Shown here: positions 7,318 to 14,930 of the stretch, in pieces
Position numbering within the stretch: the stretch's first letter is position 1
How the letters are laid out: the number at the start of each line of letters is the position of its first letter
Assembly (NCBI GenBank): GCA_964619055.1
Contig: CAZUDB010000062.1
Span: 1 to 18,754, forward strand
Direction: 5' to 3'
Source of the DNA: CAYVUM01 sp964619055
Lineage (GTDB): Bacteria; Pseudomonadota; Alphaproteobacteria; Rhodospirillales; Defluviicoccaceae
DNA: 18,754 nucleotides
Made by a program: the position numbers and the translations under genes
The notes under the pieces: generated by a model
Database searches by the model: none
Seen by the model: the letters and a program-made list of their open reading frames with translations, nothing else
What the model was told of the DNA's origin: nothing

Positions 7318-8841
7318 TCAGTCGACAACTTCCACCTCTCCTGGTCGCCAAGTCTTGTCCAGCCACGCTTGACCCGGCTTGTACATCCTCAGAACGGCGA
7401 ACCACCCTTTCCCTGGAATGGTTTGCAACCAGTTGCTCTCCTTCCCTTTGGGCGCTTCGGGCGCAAACCAGATGTCGAAGGAACCGTCGTCATTTGCCGC
7501 AAGGCCATGGTCTTGGCTACCGCGGGTCGGGAATTGCTGATCGGTTTGAAGTTGCGAGCGGGTTTGCGGGTCATAGACCGTCACTGCCCAGAAGTCTTCG
7601 ACCGGAACATCCTTCGGCAGCGTCAGCCGGTAGGTTTTGGCCCCGTCGAACGGTTTTTTTTGCGAGTCGACATAGACGACGCCGTAGTCTGTGCCGGCAC
7701 CCGGTTTGGTGACCGCCATGGCTGGTGATACGGCCGTGTAATTCATGAAGAACATAGTGCGGGCATCGAGATTTCTGGCACCGTTCGTTTCGAAGAACAC
7801 GTCCTTTCCGGCATAGGCCATGACCCATGCGCTGTCGCTATCGGGATAAATCCGGGCGCCGTGGATTCGGGGGTACCAGACGATTGAGCGCGCTGTCGCA
7901 TTACCGATGGCCACAGCATCGGTGAGGAGCCTCTTCATCCGCACGTCCGGCGCAAATGGCTCGCCTTTGACGATTCCAATGGCTGCGGCAAGACCGCGGA
8001 GCTGTGGTTCAAGGGCCTCGATGGGCTCGGCTTGGATGACAGCGTCAAGCTGCTCGTAAAAACTGAAATCCGTCGGAGGAAGAGTGTTGTAGGCTTTTCC
8101 GGACACATCGACGAACTCGGTAGCCGGCGGACTCTCTGCCTTTGACAAGGGATAGATCTTAAGGCCGGATGTGACATTTTCCACGGCCGCGTCGAGACCT
8201 TTGGCAATCGATCCACGCAGGAACACCCAGTTCCGGTGGGTACGCGGTGTCATGCGGAAGTAACCGTCCGGAATCTCGTCGTTGTAGCCTGGCGGCAGCA
8301 CGAGGTATTTGCCGCCCCTGCCCTTGTCCGGGCCCGGTAGGCCGAAATCGCCGGCATAGCGGAAGAAGGCGTCATTCAGCGCGCCCAGCATCCCGGGTGG
8401 CAGCTCGATCACGGTCGGACCGTCCGCGGTTAAATCGGTAAAGGCGAAGGCGTAAAGCGTTGACGTATTCGCAGTCAGATAGAGTGACTTCGAATCCATC
8501 AATTCTTTGAAGATCGTGACCTTGTTGCTGCCCGTCCCTGCCATGGATTCGTGGCCGGTTTGCAGACCATGGACCGACACGGCCGGCAGGAGGTTGAGAA
8601 ACACCTCCACACCGCGCATGAGATCGAGGTTGTCGTAAACCGCTTTCACGGTCTTCGGATCGGGCACACCGTCGGTGAAGGTCAGCGTCCCAATGCGGGT
8701 TTCTACCTGATCAGGAACCGCGACCTCCGACGGGATCGGCGTTGTCATCTTCATTGAAGGAGTCTCCGCCCAAACGGTCGTTATGGCCGTGGCGCTGAAC
8801 AACGCGCTCACCACCAGTCGACCAAATCCGCGTATCTTCAT
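7318..8841 (-). CDS. Secreted DUF1254/DUF1214 domain protein
   Basis: A 507-residue exported protein of unknown function. The signal peptide is clear: Lys/Arg-rich start, hydrophobic core and a VWA motif with cleavage after residue 25. The DUF1254 region covers roughly residues 70-215 and the DUF1214 region roughly 385-490 (DFWAVTVYDPQTRS, then NWLQTIPGKGWFAVLRMY). The two domains commonly occur together, and no biochemical role is established to my knowledge. ATG 8841 is chosen because the signal peptide begins there and GGAG at 8852-8855 lies upstream; the open frame itself extends further to 8931 without such support. The gene begins 55 bases after the outer-membrane protein gene and precedes the amidohydrolase by 46 bases, so the three are probably one transcript. 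Confidence 0.88.
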   Translation of the reverse strand: MKIRGFGRLVVSALFSATAITTVWAETPSMKMTTPIPSEVAVPDQVETRIGTLTFTDGVPDPKTVKAVYDNLDLMRGVEVFLNLLPAVSVHGLQTGHESMAGTGSNKVTIFKELMDSKSLYLTANTSTLYAFAFTDLTADGPTVIELPPGMLGALNDAFFRYAGDFGLPGPDKGRGGKYLVLPPGYNDEIPDGYFRMTPRTHRNWVFLRGSIAKGLDAAVENVTSGLKIYPLSKAESPPATEFVDVSGKAYNTLPPTDFSFYEQLDAVIQAEPIEALEPQLRGLAAAIGIVKGEPFAPDVRMKRLLTDAVAIGNATARSIVWYPRIHGARIYPDSDSAWVMAYAGKDVFFETNGARNLDARTMFFMNYTAVSPAMAVTKPGAGTDYGVVYVDSQKKPFDGAKTYRLTLPKDVPVEDFWAVTVYDPQTRSQLQTDQQFPTRGSQDHGLAANDDGSFDIWFAPEAPKGKESNWLQTIPGKGWFAVLRMYKPGQAWLDKTWRPGEVEVVD

Positions 8842-8896
8842 GCTTATCGTTCTCCCGCCCAGCCGTGTGTCATCTGGTCGACAAGGTCGGCCACGG

Positions 8897-9739
8897 CTAG
8901 AAGTGCACCGCAAGGCCGATGACCGGGCCATGAGCCGTCACGTCCCATTCAAACCGGTCAGCGCCACTTCCGTCCTTGAAGTCCTGATACAGCGCCCGGT
9001 AGCCGGCCACGACGTTGGCATCTCGGTCACCGAACAGGCCGAAGCGATACCCAACGACGCCCGTCGCCTGCCAGGTGAAGTCCGAAGCAACACCAAATCC
9101 ACCGATGTCGCCCAGTACGATGACGTTCCAGCGCTCGGTGATGTCCCAAATCGTGCGAATCCCGATAATGGGGTCGACCCAACTCCGGCTGCCGCTCACC
9201 GTGTTGATGTCCTTAAAATCGAGCTGGACATCCAAGTTGGTGAACCGCCCTCCGACGTAGGGATCGATCGTGACCGTCGGCCCGCTACCGCCGTTTGCGG
9301 GCGAGGCCCCAAGGGCGTAGGGGCCGAGGCGGTAGGACGCTCCGAAGCTTAACCACGTCAGTTTGACGGTGGCATCAATCTTGACGGCATCTCTGATTGT
9401 GTCGCCGCCACCAATATCACCGAACAGAAAATTGACGAAGCCGCCGACGCGCTTATACCGGGCCTCGCCTTCGATCATCGCCGCGAAGTTCAGGTTTTTC
9501 AGAATATCGTCGAAACCGACGTCGATATCCGACGTGTTGTTACCCAGTGTCGTGTCGCCATCCAAAGACAACGCGAACAAATAGGGTGTGACAACAAATT
9601 CCCACGGTGATTTGGTCTCACTGGCGGCAATGCTTGCCTCACCCTCGTCAGCCTGTGCCGAAACCGGCTCTGGGTTGGACAGTCCGGTCAACAAGGCAAT
9701 GAGTGTAGCGATCCAAGCAGATTTTACCGACCGTGTCAC
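8897..9739 (-). CDS. Putative outer-membrane beta-barrel protein
   Basis: A 280-residue protein with a signal peptide (cleavage probably after Ala28 or Ala30 in the SAQA segment), followed by alternating polar and aromatic segments typical of outer-membrane strands. Examples are WEFVVTPYLF, YVGGRF and VVGYRFGLFG. It ends in a C-terminal Phe preceded by a strand-like GLAVHF, the usual signal for barrel assembly. I recognise no specific family or substrate. GTG 9739 is the start, supported by GAGG 5 bases upstream. It is the first gene of a three-gene minus-strand set and faces the divergent AraC-type regulator across 269 bases. A role as a porin or surface protein serving the two downstream secreted proteins is inference. 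The stop is TAG. Confidence 0.8.
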   Translation of the reverse strand: MTRSVKSAWIATLIALLTGLSNPEPVSAQADEGEASIAASETKSPWEFVVTPYLFALSLDGDTTLGNNTSDIDVGFDDILKNLNFAAMIEGEARYKRVGGFVNFLFGDIGGGDTIRDAVKIDATVKLTWLSFGASYRLGPYALGASPANGGSGPTVTIDPYVGGRFTNLDVQLDFKDINTVSGSRSWVDPIIGIRTIWDITERWNVIVLGDIGGFGVASDFTWQATGVVGYRFGLFGDRDANVVAGYRALYQDFKDGSGADRFEWDVTAHGPVIGLAVHF

Positions 9740-10008
9740 ATCGCCCTCGCGACTGATCCAGTAAGACTAAGCATAGGGATGACAGGATACGCCGACTTGC
9801 CATTTCGCGCCACCCAGTTGATTGTAGCCGCACGATCAATCAGGCGGGCTTGCTTTGGCGCCGTCGACGGCCGCGAACAGCCGGTGTCGCCGCGATGGTG
9901 GTGTTCACCGCAATCGCCTGGCTTTATCTTAACGGCGAGCGGTCATGGCATCTTGCTGCTTGTCGGATTGGATCGATCAGCGGCATGACGAAATGGCGAG
10001 CATGAGAC
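9740..10008. promoter_or_regulatory. Divergent control region between the outer-membrane protein gene and the AraC-type gene
   Basis: This 269-base region separates divergent start codons and must hold promoters for both sides. A perfect inverted repeat, TGATTG and CAATCA with a 12-base spacer, lies at 9819-9842 and is the best operator candidate I see. Possible -10 elements are TATGCT on the minus strand (9775-9770) and TATCTT on the plus strand (9925-9930), but neither has a good -35 partner. No small gene is evident. Confidence 0.5.
9819..9842. repeat. Inverted repeat, possible regulator operator
   Basis: TGATTG and CAATCA form perfect 6-base arms separated by 12 bases, so arm centres are about 18 bases apart, nearly two helical turns. 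It is about 80 bases upstream of the minus-strand operon start and about 170 bases upstream of the AraC-type gene. Binding by that regulator is inference; AraC proteins more often use direct repeats. Confidence 0.3.
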
Positions 10009-11043
10009 ATGAGCGGAGTACCCCTGGCCCGGGTAAGCCAGTTTGCCCAAGTGGCGGCTGCGATCGATGTCATCGGCATTTCCCCAAACCGATTGACGAA
10101 ACGACTGAACATTCCGGCGTGGCACCATTGCTCCCCCGAAGCCTTCTTCCCTCTTGAGCACATGTACAAGCTGATGGATCTGGGAGCCCGGTCGGCCGGC
10201 GATCCGACGCTTGGGGCTTCGGTGATGGAACGCATGCCGTTCCAAAAAATGGGGACGATCGGCCCGCTGATCGCCGATTCCGCAACAGTGTACCAAGCCC
10301 TTCAGGCAGCCATTACGCTTTTGCCACGCCTCGGGACCTCCAAACGATGGTGGCTCGCAGAGGACCGGAACGAGGTTTGGTTCTGCCGCGGCGGAGACTG
10401 GTCTTTCGACGTGGGCGAGCCGCAGATGATTCAGTACGCGCTAACGGGCATGGTCCAGATTGTGCGGCTGGCGGCGGGCCCCGCTTGGAAACCGCGAAAG
10501 GTCCGCATCGATCTGCCTGTTGCGCTCGGTTTGGGTGCGACCGAGATGTTCGGCGAAGCCGAGATCCTGACTGGCCAAAGCGTATCGGCCATCGCCATCC
10601 CGAAACCTTGTCTGTATCTGCCGATCCGAAGTAGCCGTCCGTCAACCTGTTCGGCGGATGCAAACAACAACGCGCAGGCAGGCTGGGACACGAAACCGCC
10701 CCAAGATTTCATCGGGTCCATCGGCGAGATTGTGCTGACCTTGTTGAGCGAGGGCTATCCCGACGTCGGTCGCGTGGCCGTGATCCTGGGGCTTAGCACG
10801 CGGACACTCCAACGACGTTTGGCGGTGCTGGGTTCGTCTTACACTCAGCTTGTTGCCGCGGCCCGCTTCTCGGCGGCGAGACAATCACTGCAACAATCCG
10901 ACCGGTCGGTTTCAGACATCGCATTCGACTTGGGTTACACCGATGTTGCGCATTTCTCCCGCGCCTTTCGCCGTTGGGCCGGCGTGTCACCGCGCACTTT
11001 TCGCCAATTGCAAACGGAGAGGGGCGGCAATGTTATCGCTTAG
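10009..11043 (+). CDS. AraC-family transcriptional regulator
   Basis: A 344-residue DNA-binding regulator of the type with an arabinose-binding-like N-terminal sensor domain (OruR/ArgR-like), roughly residues 15-205. The C-terminal AraC double helix-turn-helix domain is at about 236-335. The first helix-turn-helix includes VAVILGLSTRTLQRRL. The second carries the family signature around IAFDLGYTDVAHFSRAFRRW, ending in GVSPRTFR. It is the only plus-strand protein gene here and is divergent from the outer-membrane protein, DUF1254/DUF1214 and amidohydrolase genes, the classic arrangement for a local activator. The effector is unknown. ATG 10009 has only a weak GCGAG upstream. The gene converges on tRNA-Phe, 52 bases away. 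Confidence 0.93.
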   Translation: MSGVPLARVSQFAQVAAAIDVIGISPNRLTKRLNIPAWHHCSPEAFFPLEHMYKLMDLGARSAGDPTLGASVMERMPFQKMGTIGPLIADSATVYQALQAAITLLPRLGTSKRWWLAEDRNEVWFCRGGDWSFDVGEPQMIQYALTGMVQIVRLAAGPAWKPRKVRIDLPVALGLGATEMFGEAEILTGQSVSAIAIPKPCLYLPIRSSRPSTCSADANNNAQAGWDTKPPQDFIGSIGEIVLTLLSEGYPDVGRVAVILGLSTRTLQRRLAVLGSSYTQLVAAARFSAARQSLQQSDRSVSDIAFDLGYTDVAHFSRAFRRWAGVSPRTFRQLQTERGGNVIA

Positions 11044-11095
11044 CGCTACCACAACGGGCACCCACCTGCTCATGCTGCGCTAAACTATTTAGTTA

Positions 11096-11171
11096 TGGTG
11101 CCCAGGGGCGGAATCGAACCACCGACACTGCGATTTTCAGTCGCATGCTCTACCAACTGAGCTACCTGGGC
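11096..11171 (-). tRNA. tRNA-Phe (anticodon GAA)
   Basis: The minus strand gives a standard 76-base tRNA with acceptor GCCCAGG/CCTGGGC. The D-arm begins TAGCTCAGTTGG, the anticodon loop CTGAAAA reads GAA, and the T-loop is TTCGATT. The CCA end is encoded (11096-11098 is TGG on the plus strand). It lies downstream of yacG in the same direction, an arrangement common in alphaproteobacteria. Its 3' end faces the accessory block. Confidence 0.96.
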
Positions 11172-11285
11172 GTGACCGCGACAGATAGGGTTCTGCGCAA
11201 CCGATAGCGCTCTGAAGCGATCCGCGCTTATAGAGGGAACACGCGCCCTTGTCCAGCAACGCAGCCATTGATGCCGCGCAGCGAA

Positions 11286-11534
11286 TCAAACCCCATCATC
11301 ACGCCGGTTCTCGGCGCGATGATCAGCCGCGTCGTCGTCGTCAACGTCGTCAAGGGCCGTCGAAACGCGATAGCTCTCCGACAACCATCTGTTCAAGTCC
11401 ACATTCGCACAGCGGGACGAGCAAAACGGCCGCCAGCGCTGCAGAGCATCTCGGCCGCAAATAACGCAAGGTTTTCCGGTGGTCGCGTCGCCCGGTGCGG
11501 TATCCTGGTCCCGCGCGCGTGGCGGCTTATCCAT
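11286..11534 (-). CDS. yacG: YacG, zinc-binding DNA gyrase inhibitor
   Basis: A small zinc protein of the YacG family, which binds GyrB and inhibits gyrase in characterised members. Of 82 residues, the zinc site is Cys23-X2-Cys26-X11-Cys38-X3-Cys42, followed by the conserved ANVDLNRWLSESYRV segment. The tail is acidic and probably disordered. The ATG at 11534 overlaps the end of the upstream RNase gene by 8 bases, indicating translational coupling. tRNA-Phe follows after 114 bases. Family assignment is firm; gyrase inhibition here is by homology. Confidence 0.95.
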   Translation of the reverse strand: MDKPPRARDQDTAPGDATTGKPCVICGRDALQRWRPFCSSRCANVDLNRWLSESYRVSTALDDVDDDDAADHRAENRRDDGV

Positions 11535-12975
11535 GCTGGGCGAGCCTCCCGTTCACCGGCTCGATGCGCCAGCCATCAGGTGCCAGGCCCCGGTCGTCGA
11601 CCAACTCTATTGTGCGCCCCAGCCGGCGCTCCGTGGCACGCCGGACCTCGGCGGTCGCACCATCCCGCAACACCGCAATAACGGCGGGCGCGGCCACTAC
11701 GCGCCAGTGCGAACCGGGCTGGCCGTGGTCCTCCGCCAAGACCGCGCGCAGTGCCGCGATAGCGGTCGTTTCCGCCGAAAGAACCAAGCCGCTTCCATGA
11801 CACGCGGGGCATGCCACCATCAGGTTTTGGTGGAGCGACAGCCGGCCCCGGGCGCGGACAAGTTCGATCTTACCGAGCGCCGTGTACCCTGCGACCTCCA
11901 CGGGCCGACGGTCATGCACTACGGCCGCCCGCAGTGCTGCCAGCACATCGTCGCGTTGCGCCGCGCGTCGCATCGAGAGCGGGTCCACGACGACATGACC
12001 GGACAAATCGCAGATGCGCAGCCGTTCGGCGATGGCAACCATCGCCTGACGATTCACAGCAACGGCAAGAGCCGACGGATCGCCGCCCTTAGCATCGGCG
12101 CTGTCCACATCGACAGCGAGCAAAGCCGGCGCTTGCGTGAATGTGACCCGGCCCCCGCCAGGTAGGCGGACAACCGGATCGAGCAGCGCCTCAATCTCCG
12201 CCTCGATGCCCCGCTCTCTCAACAGTCCCGGCATCCCGACGTGCGCCACAAACCGATCCGCAAACTCCGGAAAGGCCGCTTTCAGGGCCGCGAACTTGCG
12301 GCCGCCTTCCACGACAATGTGGCCAAGCCGCTTGGTGGTCGCCTCCGCGATCAGAGCGGACACGGGGTCCAGGCCACATTGCAGCGGCGCGGGCGGTCGC
12401 GTATTGGCCGCGGCCGCCTCGATCGCCTCCCACCGGGCCCGCAGCGAGAGGGCCTCGCCCGCGACGTCTTCCGGAGCCTTCTGCTCCGCAGCCGTCCGCA
12501 CGACCCAGCCGCCTGGCAACGGCTCCACCGCATCCCTAAGAGATTGCCGGATCGCAGGCGCCACCGGCCGGAGCCGCTTCGACCAATGCAGGCCCGTCTC
12601 CCGCGGCATATACACCAGGGCGCGGCCCACGAGGTGCGGTTTCGCCGTCAGTTTGGTGCCCTTACCCGTATCCGGTTCGCGAACCACCTGGACGATCACC
12701 GCATCGCCGATACCGATAGGATGGAGGGCAGAGTCGGACGCGTTGCCGGTATTCGGGACATCTCGGAGGGGCAGCAAGCCCGGCCGCGCATCCCCGATAT
12801 CAACAAAAGCAGCATCCAAACCAGCAGCGATGGCGTGGACACGCCCAAGACAGACATCGCCGACGTGGGCATGAGGGATGCCCCGATCAATGACCAGTCG
12901 CTCGATCTGGCCATCGCGCAGCATGACAGCGCGAACCTCGCCCAGCGACGCCTCGATCAGAATATCGTCAATCAC
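11527..12975 (-). CDS. rng: Ribonuclease E/G family endoribonuclease
   Basis: A single-strand endoribonuclease of the RNase E/G family that processes rRNA and mRNA. An S1-like RNA-binding domain occupies about residues 36-115. The catalytic metal site is represented by Asp289 in LLAVDVDSA and Asp331 in VVVDPLSM. The Zn-link CPAC is at 389-392. At 482 residues it lacks the long C-terminal scaffold of full RNase E, so it is closer to RNase G. GTG 12975 is chosen because the protein then starts with the family-typical IDDILIEAS segment, AGGA lies just upstream, and it overlaps the maf end by 8 bases. An in-frame TTG at 13035 would lie deep inside maf. The 3' end overlaps yacG by 8 bases. Confidence 0.92.
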   Translation of the reverse strand: MIDDILIEASLGEVRAVMLRDGQIERLVIDRGIPHAHVGDVCLGRVHAIAAGLDAAFVDIGDARPGLLPLRDVPNTGNASDSALHPIGIGDAVIVQVVREPDTGKGTKLTAKPHLVGRALVYMPRETGLHWSKRLRPVAPAIRQSLRDAVEPLPGGWVVRTAAEQKAPEDVAGEALSLRARWEAIEAAAANTRPPAPLQCGLDPVSALIAEATTKRLGHIVVEGGRKFAALKAAFPEFADRFVAHVGMPGLLRERGIEAEIEALLDPVVRLPGGGRVTFTQAPALLAVDVDSADAKGGDPSALAVAVNRQAMVAIAERLRICDLSGHVVVDPLSMRRAAQRDDVLAALRAAVVHDRRPVEVAGYTALGKIELVRARGRLSLHQNLMVACPACHGSGLVLSAETTAIAALRAVLAEDHGQPGSHWRVVAAPAVIAVLRDGATAEVRRATERRLGRTIELVDDRGLAPDGWRIEPVNGRLAQHG

Positions 12976-13645
12976 TAGTCCTGCTCTGTCCGTTGCGGCG
13001 CGGACCTCGTGCGAGCTCCACGCCACTGCAACCAAGTCCGTTCAACAGTTGCGCTGTCTCGAACAACGCGAGTCCCACGACATTGCTGTAGGAGCCCGAT
13101 ATCCAACGGATGTATGTGGCAGCCAGCCCCTGAATGGCGTAACCACCGGCTTTGCCGTGCCATTCGCCCGATGCAATGTAGGCATCGACTTCAGCACTCG
13201 ACAATCGCTTCAGTTCGACGATGGTCGTAACCACACGTGTCAATATGGCCCCGTTCGGAACAACGACAGCGACGCCGCCGAACACACGGTGCCTGCGACC
13301 GGACAGCCGCTGTAGGCAGGACCGCGCTTCATCTTCAGTCTCTCCCTTGGGCAACGCCCGGCGACCACATGCGACAACCGTATCGGCGCCCAGGATTATG
13401 GAATCAGGCCGCTGCTGTGCTACGGCTCGAGCTTTGCTTTCCGCCAAGCGCTCCGCCAATCGACGTGGAAGCTCCCCGCGAAGCGGAGTTTCATCGATAT
13501 GGGCGGGCATCACGGCATCGGGAATGATGCCGATCTGAGCCAGTAGATTGAGGCGTCGCGGAGATGCCGATGCAAGGATAAGGGGCGGGCGGGCGTTAGT
13601 GCGTTCGCTCTGCACAACTGTTTGTAAAGCAATCCCGCCGCGCAC
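12968..13645 (-). CDS. maf: Maf-like nucleoside triphosphate pyrophosphatase
   Basis: Maf proteins hydrolyse non-canonical or excess nucleoside triphosphates to monophosphates and limit incorporation errors. The N-terminal motif LILASASPRR is near residues 22-31, ILGADTVVA holds the catalytic Asp region, and GGYAIQGLA is the C-terminal signature. The general pattern fits the YhdE-type dTTP/UTP group, though this is not certain. At 225 residues it is slightly long. The start is unclear: GTG 13645 lies 4 bases after the infA stop without a clear ribosome binding site, and a later GTG at 13615 would remove 10 non-conserved residues. It is coupled to the RNase gene by an 8-base overlap. Confidence 0.93.
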   Translation of the reverse strand: MRGGIALQTVVQSERTNARPPLILASASPRRLNLLAQIGIIPDAVMPAHIDETPLRGELPRRLAERLAESKARAVAQQRPDSIILGADTVVACGRRALPKGETEDEARSCLQRLSGRRHRVFGGVAVVVPNGAILTRVVTTIVELKRLSSAEVDAYIASGEWHGKAGGYAIQGLAATYIRWISGSYSNVVGLALFETAQLLNGLGCSGVELARGPRRNGQSRTSD

Positions 13646-13649
13646 GGCG

Positions 13650-13871
13650 CTATTTGAAGCGGAACGTGATCCGCCCCTTCATATGGTCGTATGGCGTCAT
13701 TTCCACCTGGACCCGATCGCCCGCCAACACCCTGATGCGATTCTTGCGCATGCGTCCCGCCGTGTGCGCCAGGATTTCGTGATTATTGTCATCCAGTCTA
13801 ACTCGAAACATGGCGTTCGGAAGCAACTCCGTGACAACGCCGGTGAATTCGATGATATCGTCTTTCGACAT
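13650..13871 (-). CDS. infA: Translation initiation factor IF-1
   Basis: IF-1 binds the ribosomal A site during initiation. The 73-residue protein is a single S1-type OB fold with the canonical GVVTELLPNA, AHTAGRMRKNRIRVLAGD and KGRITFRFK segments. ATG 13871 is fixed by AGGAG at 13876-13880, 4 bases upstream; the open frame extends further to 13934 but that part is not IF-1. It is one residue longer than the usual 72 because of DDNN before HEI, in a surface loop. A good alphaproteobacterial promoter lies just upstream, so it need not depend on the his genes. maf follows after 4 bases. The stop is TAG. Confidence 0.97.
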   Translation of the reverse strand: MSKDDIIEFTGVVTELLPNAMFRVRLDDNNHEILAHTAGRMRKNRIRVLAGDRVQVEMTPYDHMKGRITFRFK

Positions 13872-13906
13872 GCTTCTCCTATGCGATGGTGTGATCGATT
13901 GCGTGT

Positions 13907-13935
13907 AAATGGCCGGCTGAGCAGGGTCGGTCAAG
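13907..13935 (-). promoter_or_regulatory. Candidate promoter of infA
   Basis: On the minus strand, CTTGAC (13935-13930) and CCATTT (13912-13907) are separated by exactly 17 bases. The -35 matches the alphaproteobacterial housekeeping pattern fully and the -10 matches CTATAT at 4 of 6 positions. Transcription would begin about 30 bases before the infA ATG. Confidence 0.45.
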
Positions 13936-13988
13936 CGGATTCCCGGACATATTCGGGTCGGTCCGCGGCCGTCGGCGATCAGTGATCC

Positions 13989-14432
13989 CTAAAGTCCACC
14001 GATCCGACGCAACGGGAACCGCTCTTCGATCCGTCGCTTTAGCTGATCGCGAACTTGGCGATATCCGTCGAGACGCGCCTCGCGACTGCCCTCCAAAATG
14101 GTGGGATCGAAGGTATTCCAAAGCATCGTATCGCACGCCATGACCCGGGTCATTTCGACCGCATGGTGCATCGCTTCGGGCGACAGCGCGATGATCTCAT
14201 CAAATGAGTCATCCTCCAAGTCCTCAAAGGTCTTGGGACGATGCCGAGAAAGGTCGATCCCGATCTCGTCCATCACCTCGACAACAAACGGATCCACCTC
14301 GCCTTTGCGCAATCCGGCCGAGTCGACGTAGATCCTGGTGTTGTGAAGCTGCTTCAGCAGGGATTCGGCCATCGGCGACCGGACCGCATTGTAGGTGCAC
14401 ATGAACAGCACGGCGGACGGCATCTCGGGCAT
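13989..14432 (-). CDS. Low-molecular-weight phosphotyrosine phosphatase family protein
   Basis: A 147-residue member of the LMW-PTP/ArsC-like fold. The P-loop is near the N-terminus: Cys12-X5-Arg18-Ser19 in MCTYNAVRSPMAE, with the nucleophile Cys and phosphate-binding Arg intact. Asp in the TFDP segment near the C-terminus is the likely general acid. It could act on phosphotyrosine or a small phosphorylated metabolite. An arsenate reductase role is possible for the fold, but no ars genes are nearby. It lies 9 bases after the UPF0262 gene and 117 bases before infA. ATG 14432 or the ATG three codons later could be the start; neither has a strong ribosome binding site. Confidence 0.88.
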   Translation of the reverse strand: MPEMPSAVLFMCTYNAVRSPMAESLLKQLHNTRIYVDSAGLRKGEVDPFVVEVMDEIGIDLSRHRPKTFEDLEDDSFDEIIALSPEAMHHAVEMTRVMACDTMLWNTFDPTILEGSREARLDGYRQVRDQLKRRIEERFPLRRIGGL

Positions 14433-14441
14433 GATCGCCGA

Positions 14442-14930
14442 TTAGCGACGGATATGGAGCACACAGACAAGGGTGAACAGCCTCCGGGCCGTATCCTTGT
14501 CGACGGTAACGTGTTCAGCCAAGCGGCTCTGCAGGAGGTCGGCTCCGTCGTTGTGCAAGCCACGGCGCCCCATGTCGATGGCTTCGATGCGACTGGGGCG
14601 CGCCTCCCGAATCGCCTTGAAGTAACTGTCAAGGATCAGAAAGTAGTCTTTAACGAGAGACCTAAAGCCAGCGAGACCAAGAGAAAATCGCTTCAAAGGT
14701 TGGTCGTCTGTATCATTGACGTCAAAAATAATTCGGTCGCCTTCCATCCACAAGTGCAGCACGTATGGTCCCGGCGGCTTCTCTACTAAGATGAATTGAT
14801 TAGACTGAACCAAGTCGTAGATAGCTGTCCGTCGCTCGTTTTCGACCTGAGGACTGAGACGAATACGCCCCGGTTCCTCCAACACGATGCGAACGATCTG
14901 GTTCGCCTGCAAAGGCGTCGCCTCGCTCAC
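14442..14930 (-). CDS. UPF0262 family protein of unknown function
   Basis: A 162-residue cytoplasmic protein matching the UPF0262 family, which I know from alphaproteobacteria. It contains VRIVLEEPGRIRLSP near the start, an LKRFSLGLAGFRSLVKDYF segment in the middle, and a C-terminal helix region. No catalytic motif, signal peptide or membrane segment is visible. The GTG start shares four bases (GTGA) with the hisD stop, so translation is coupled to hisD. It sits between hisD and a phosphatase-like gene. The fixed position suggests a housekeeping role, but none is assigned. Confidence 0.9.
   Translation of the reverse strand: MSEATPLQANQIVRIVLEEPGRIRLSPQVENERRTAIYDLVQSNQFILVEKPPGPYVLHLWMEGDRIIFDVNDTDDQPLKRFSLGLAGFRSLVKDYFLILDSYFKAIREARPSRIEAIDMGRRGLHNDGADLLQSRLAEHVTVDKDTARRLFTLVCVLHIRR

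Noticed and set aside
11083..11094. AACTA-TT-TAGTT palindrome next to the tRNA-Phe 3' end, considered as a terminator or attachment core
   Set aside because: The stem is only 5 A+T-rich pairs with no T-run, and no copy of the tRNA-Phe 3' end was found at the other edge of the accessory block.
5212..11095. Integration of the accessory block as a mobile island at tRNA-Phe
   Set aside because: A tRNA 3' end does border the block, but there is no integrase or transposase and no direct repeat that I can see at the left edge, so mobility is not supported.
11479..12165. 228-codon plus-strand open frame
   Set aside because: Antisense to the RNase E/G and yacG genes, both well supported by motifs.
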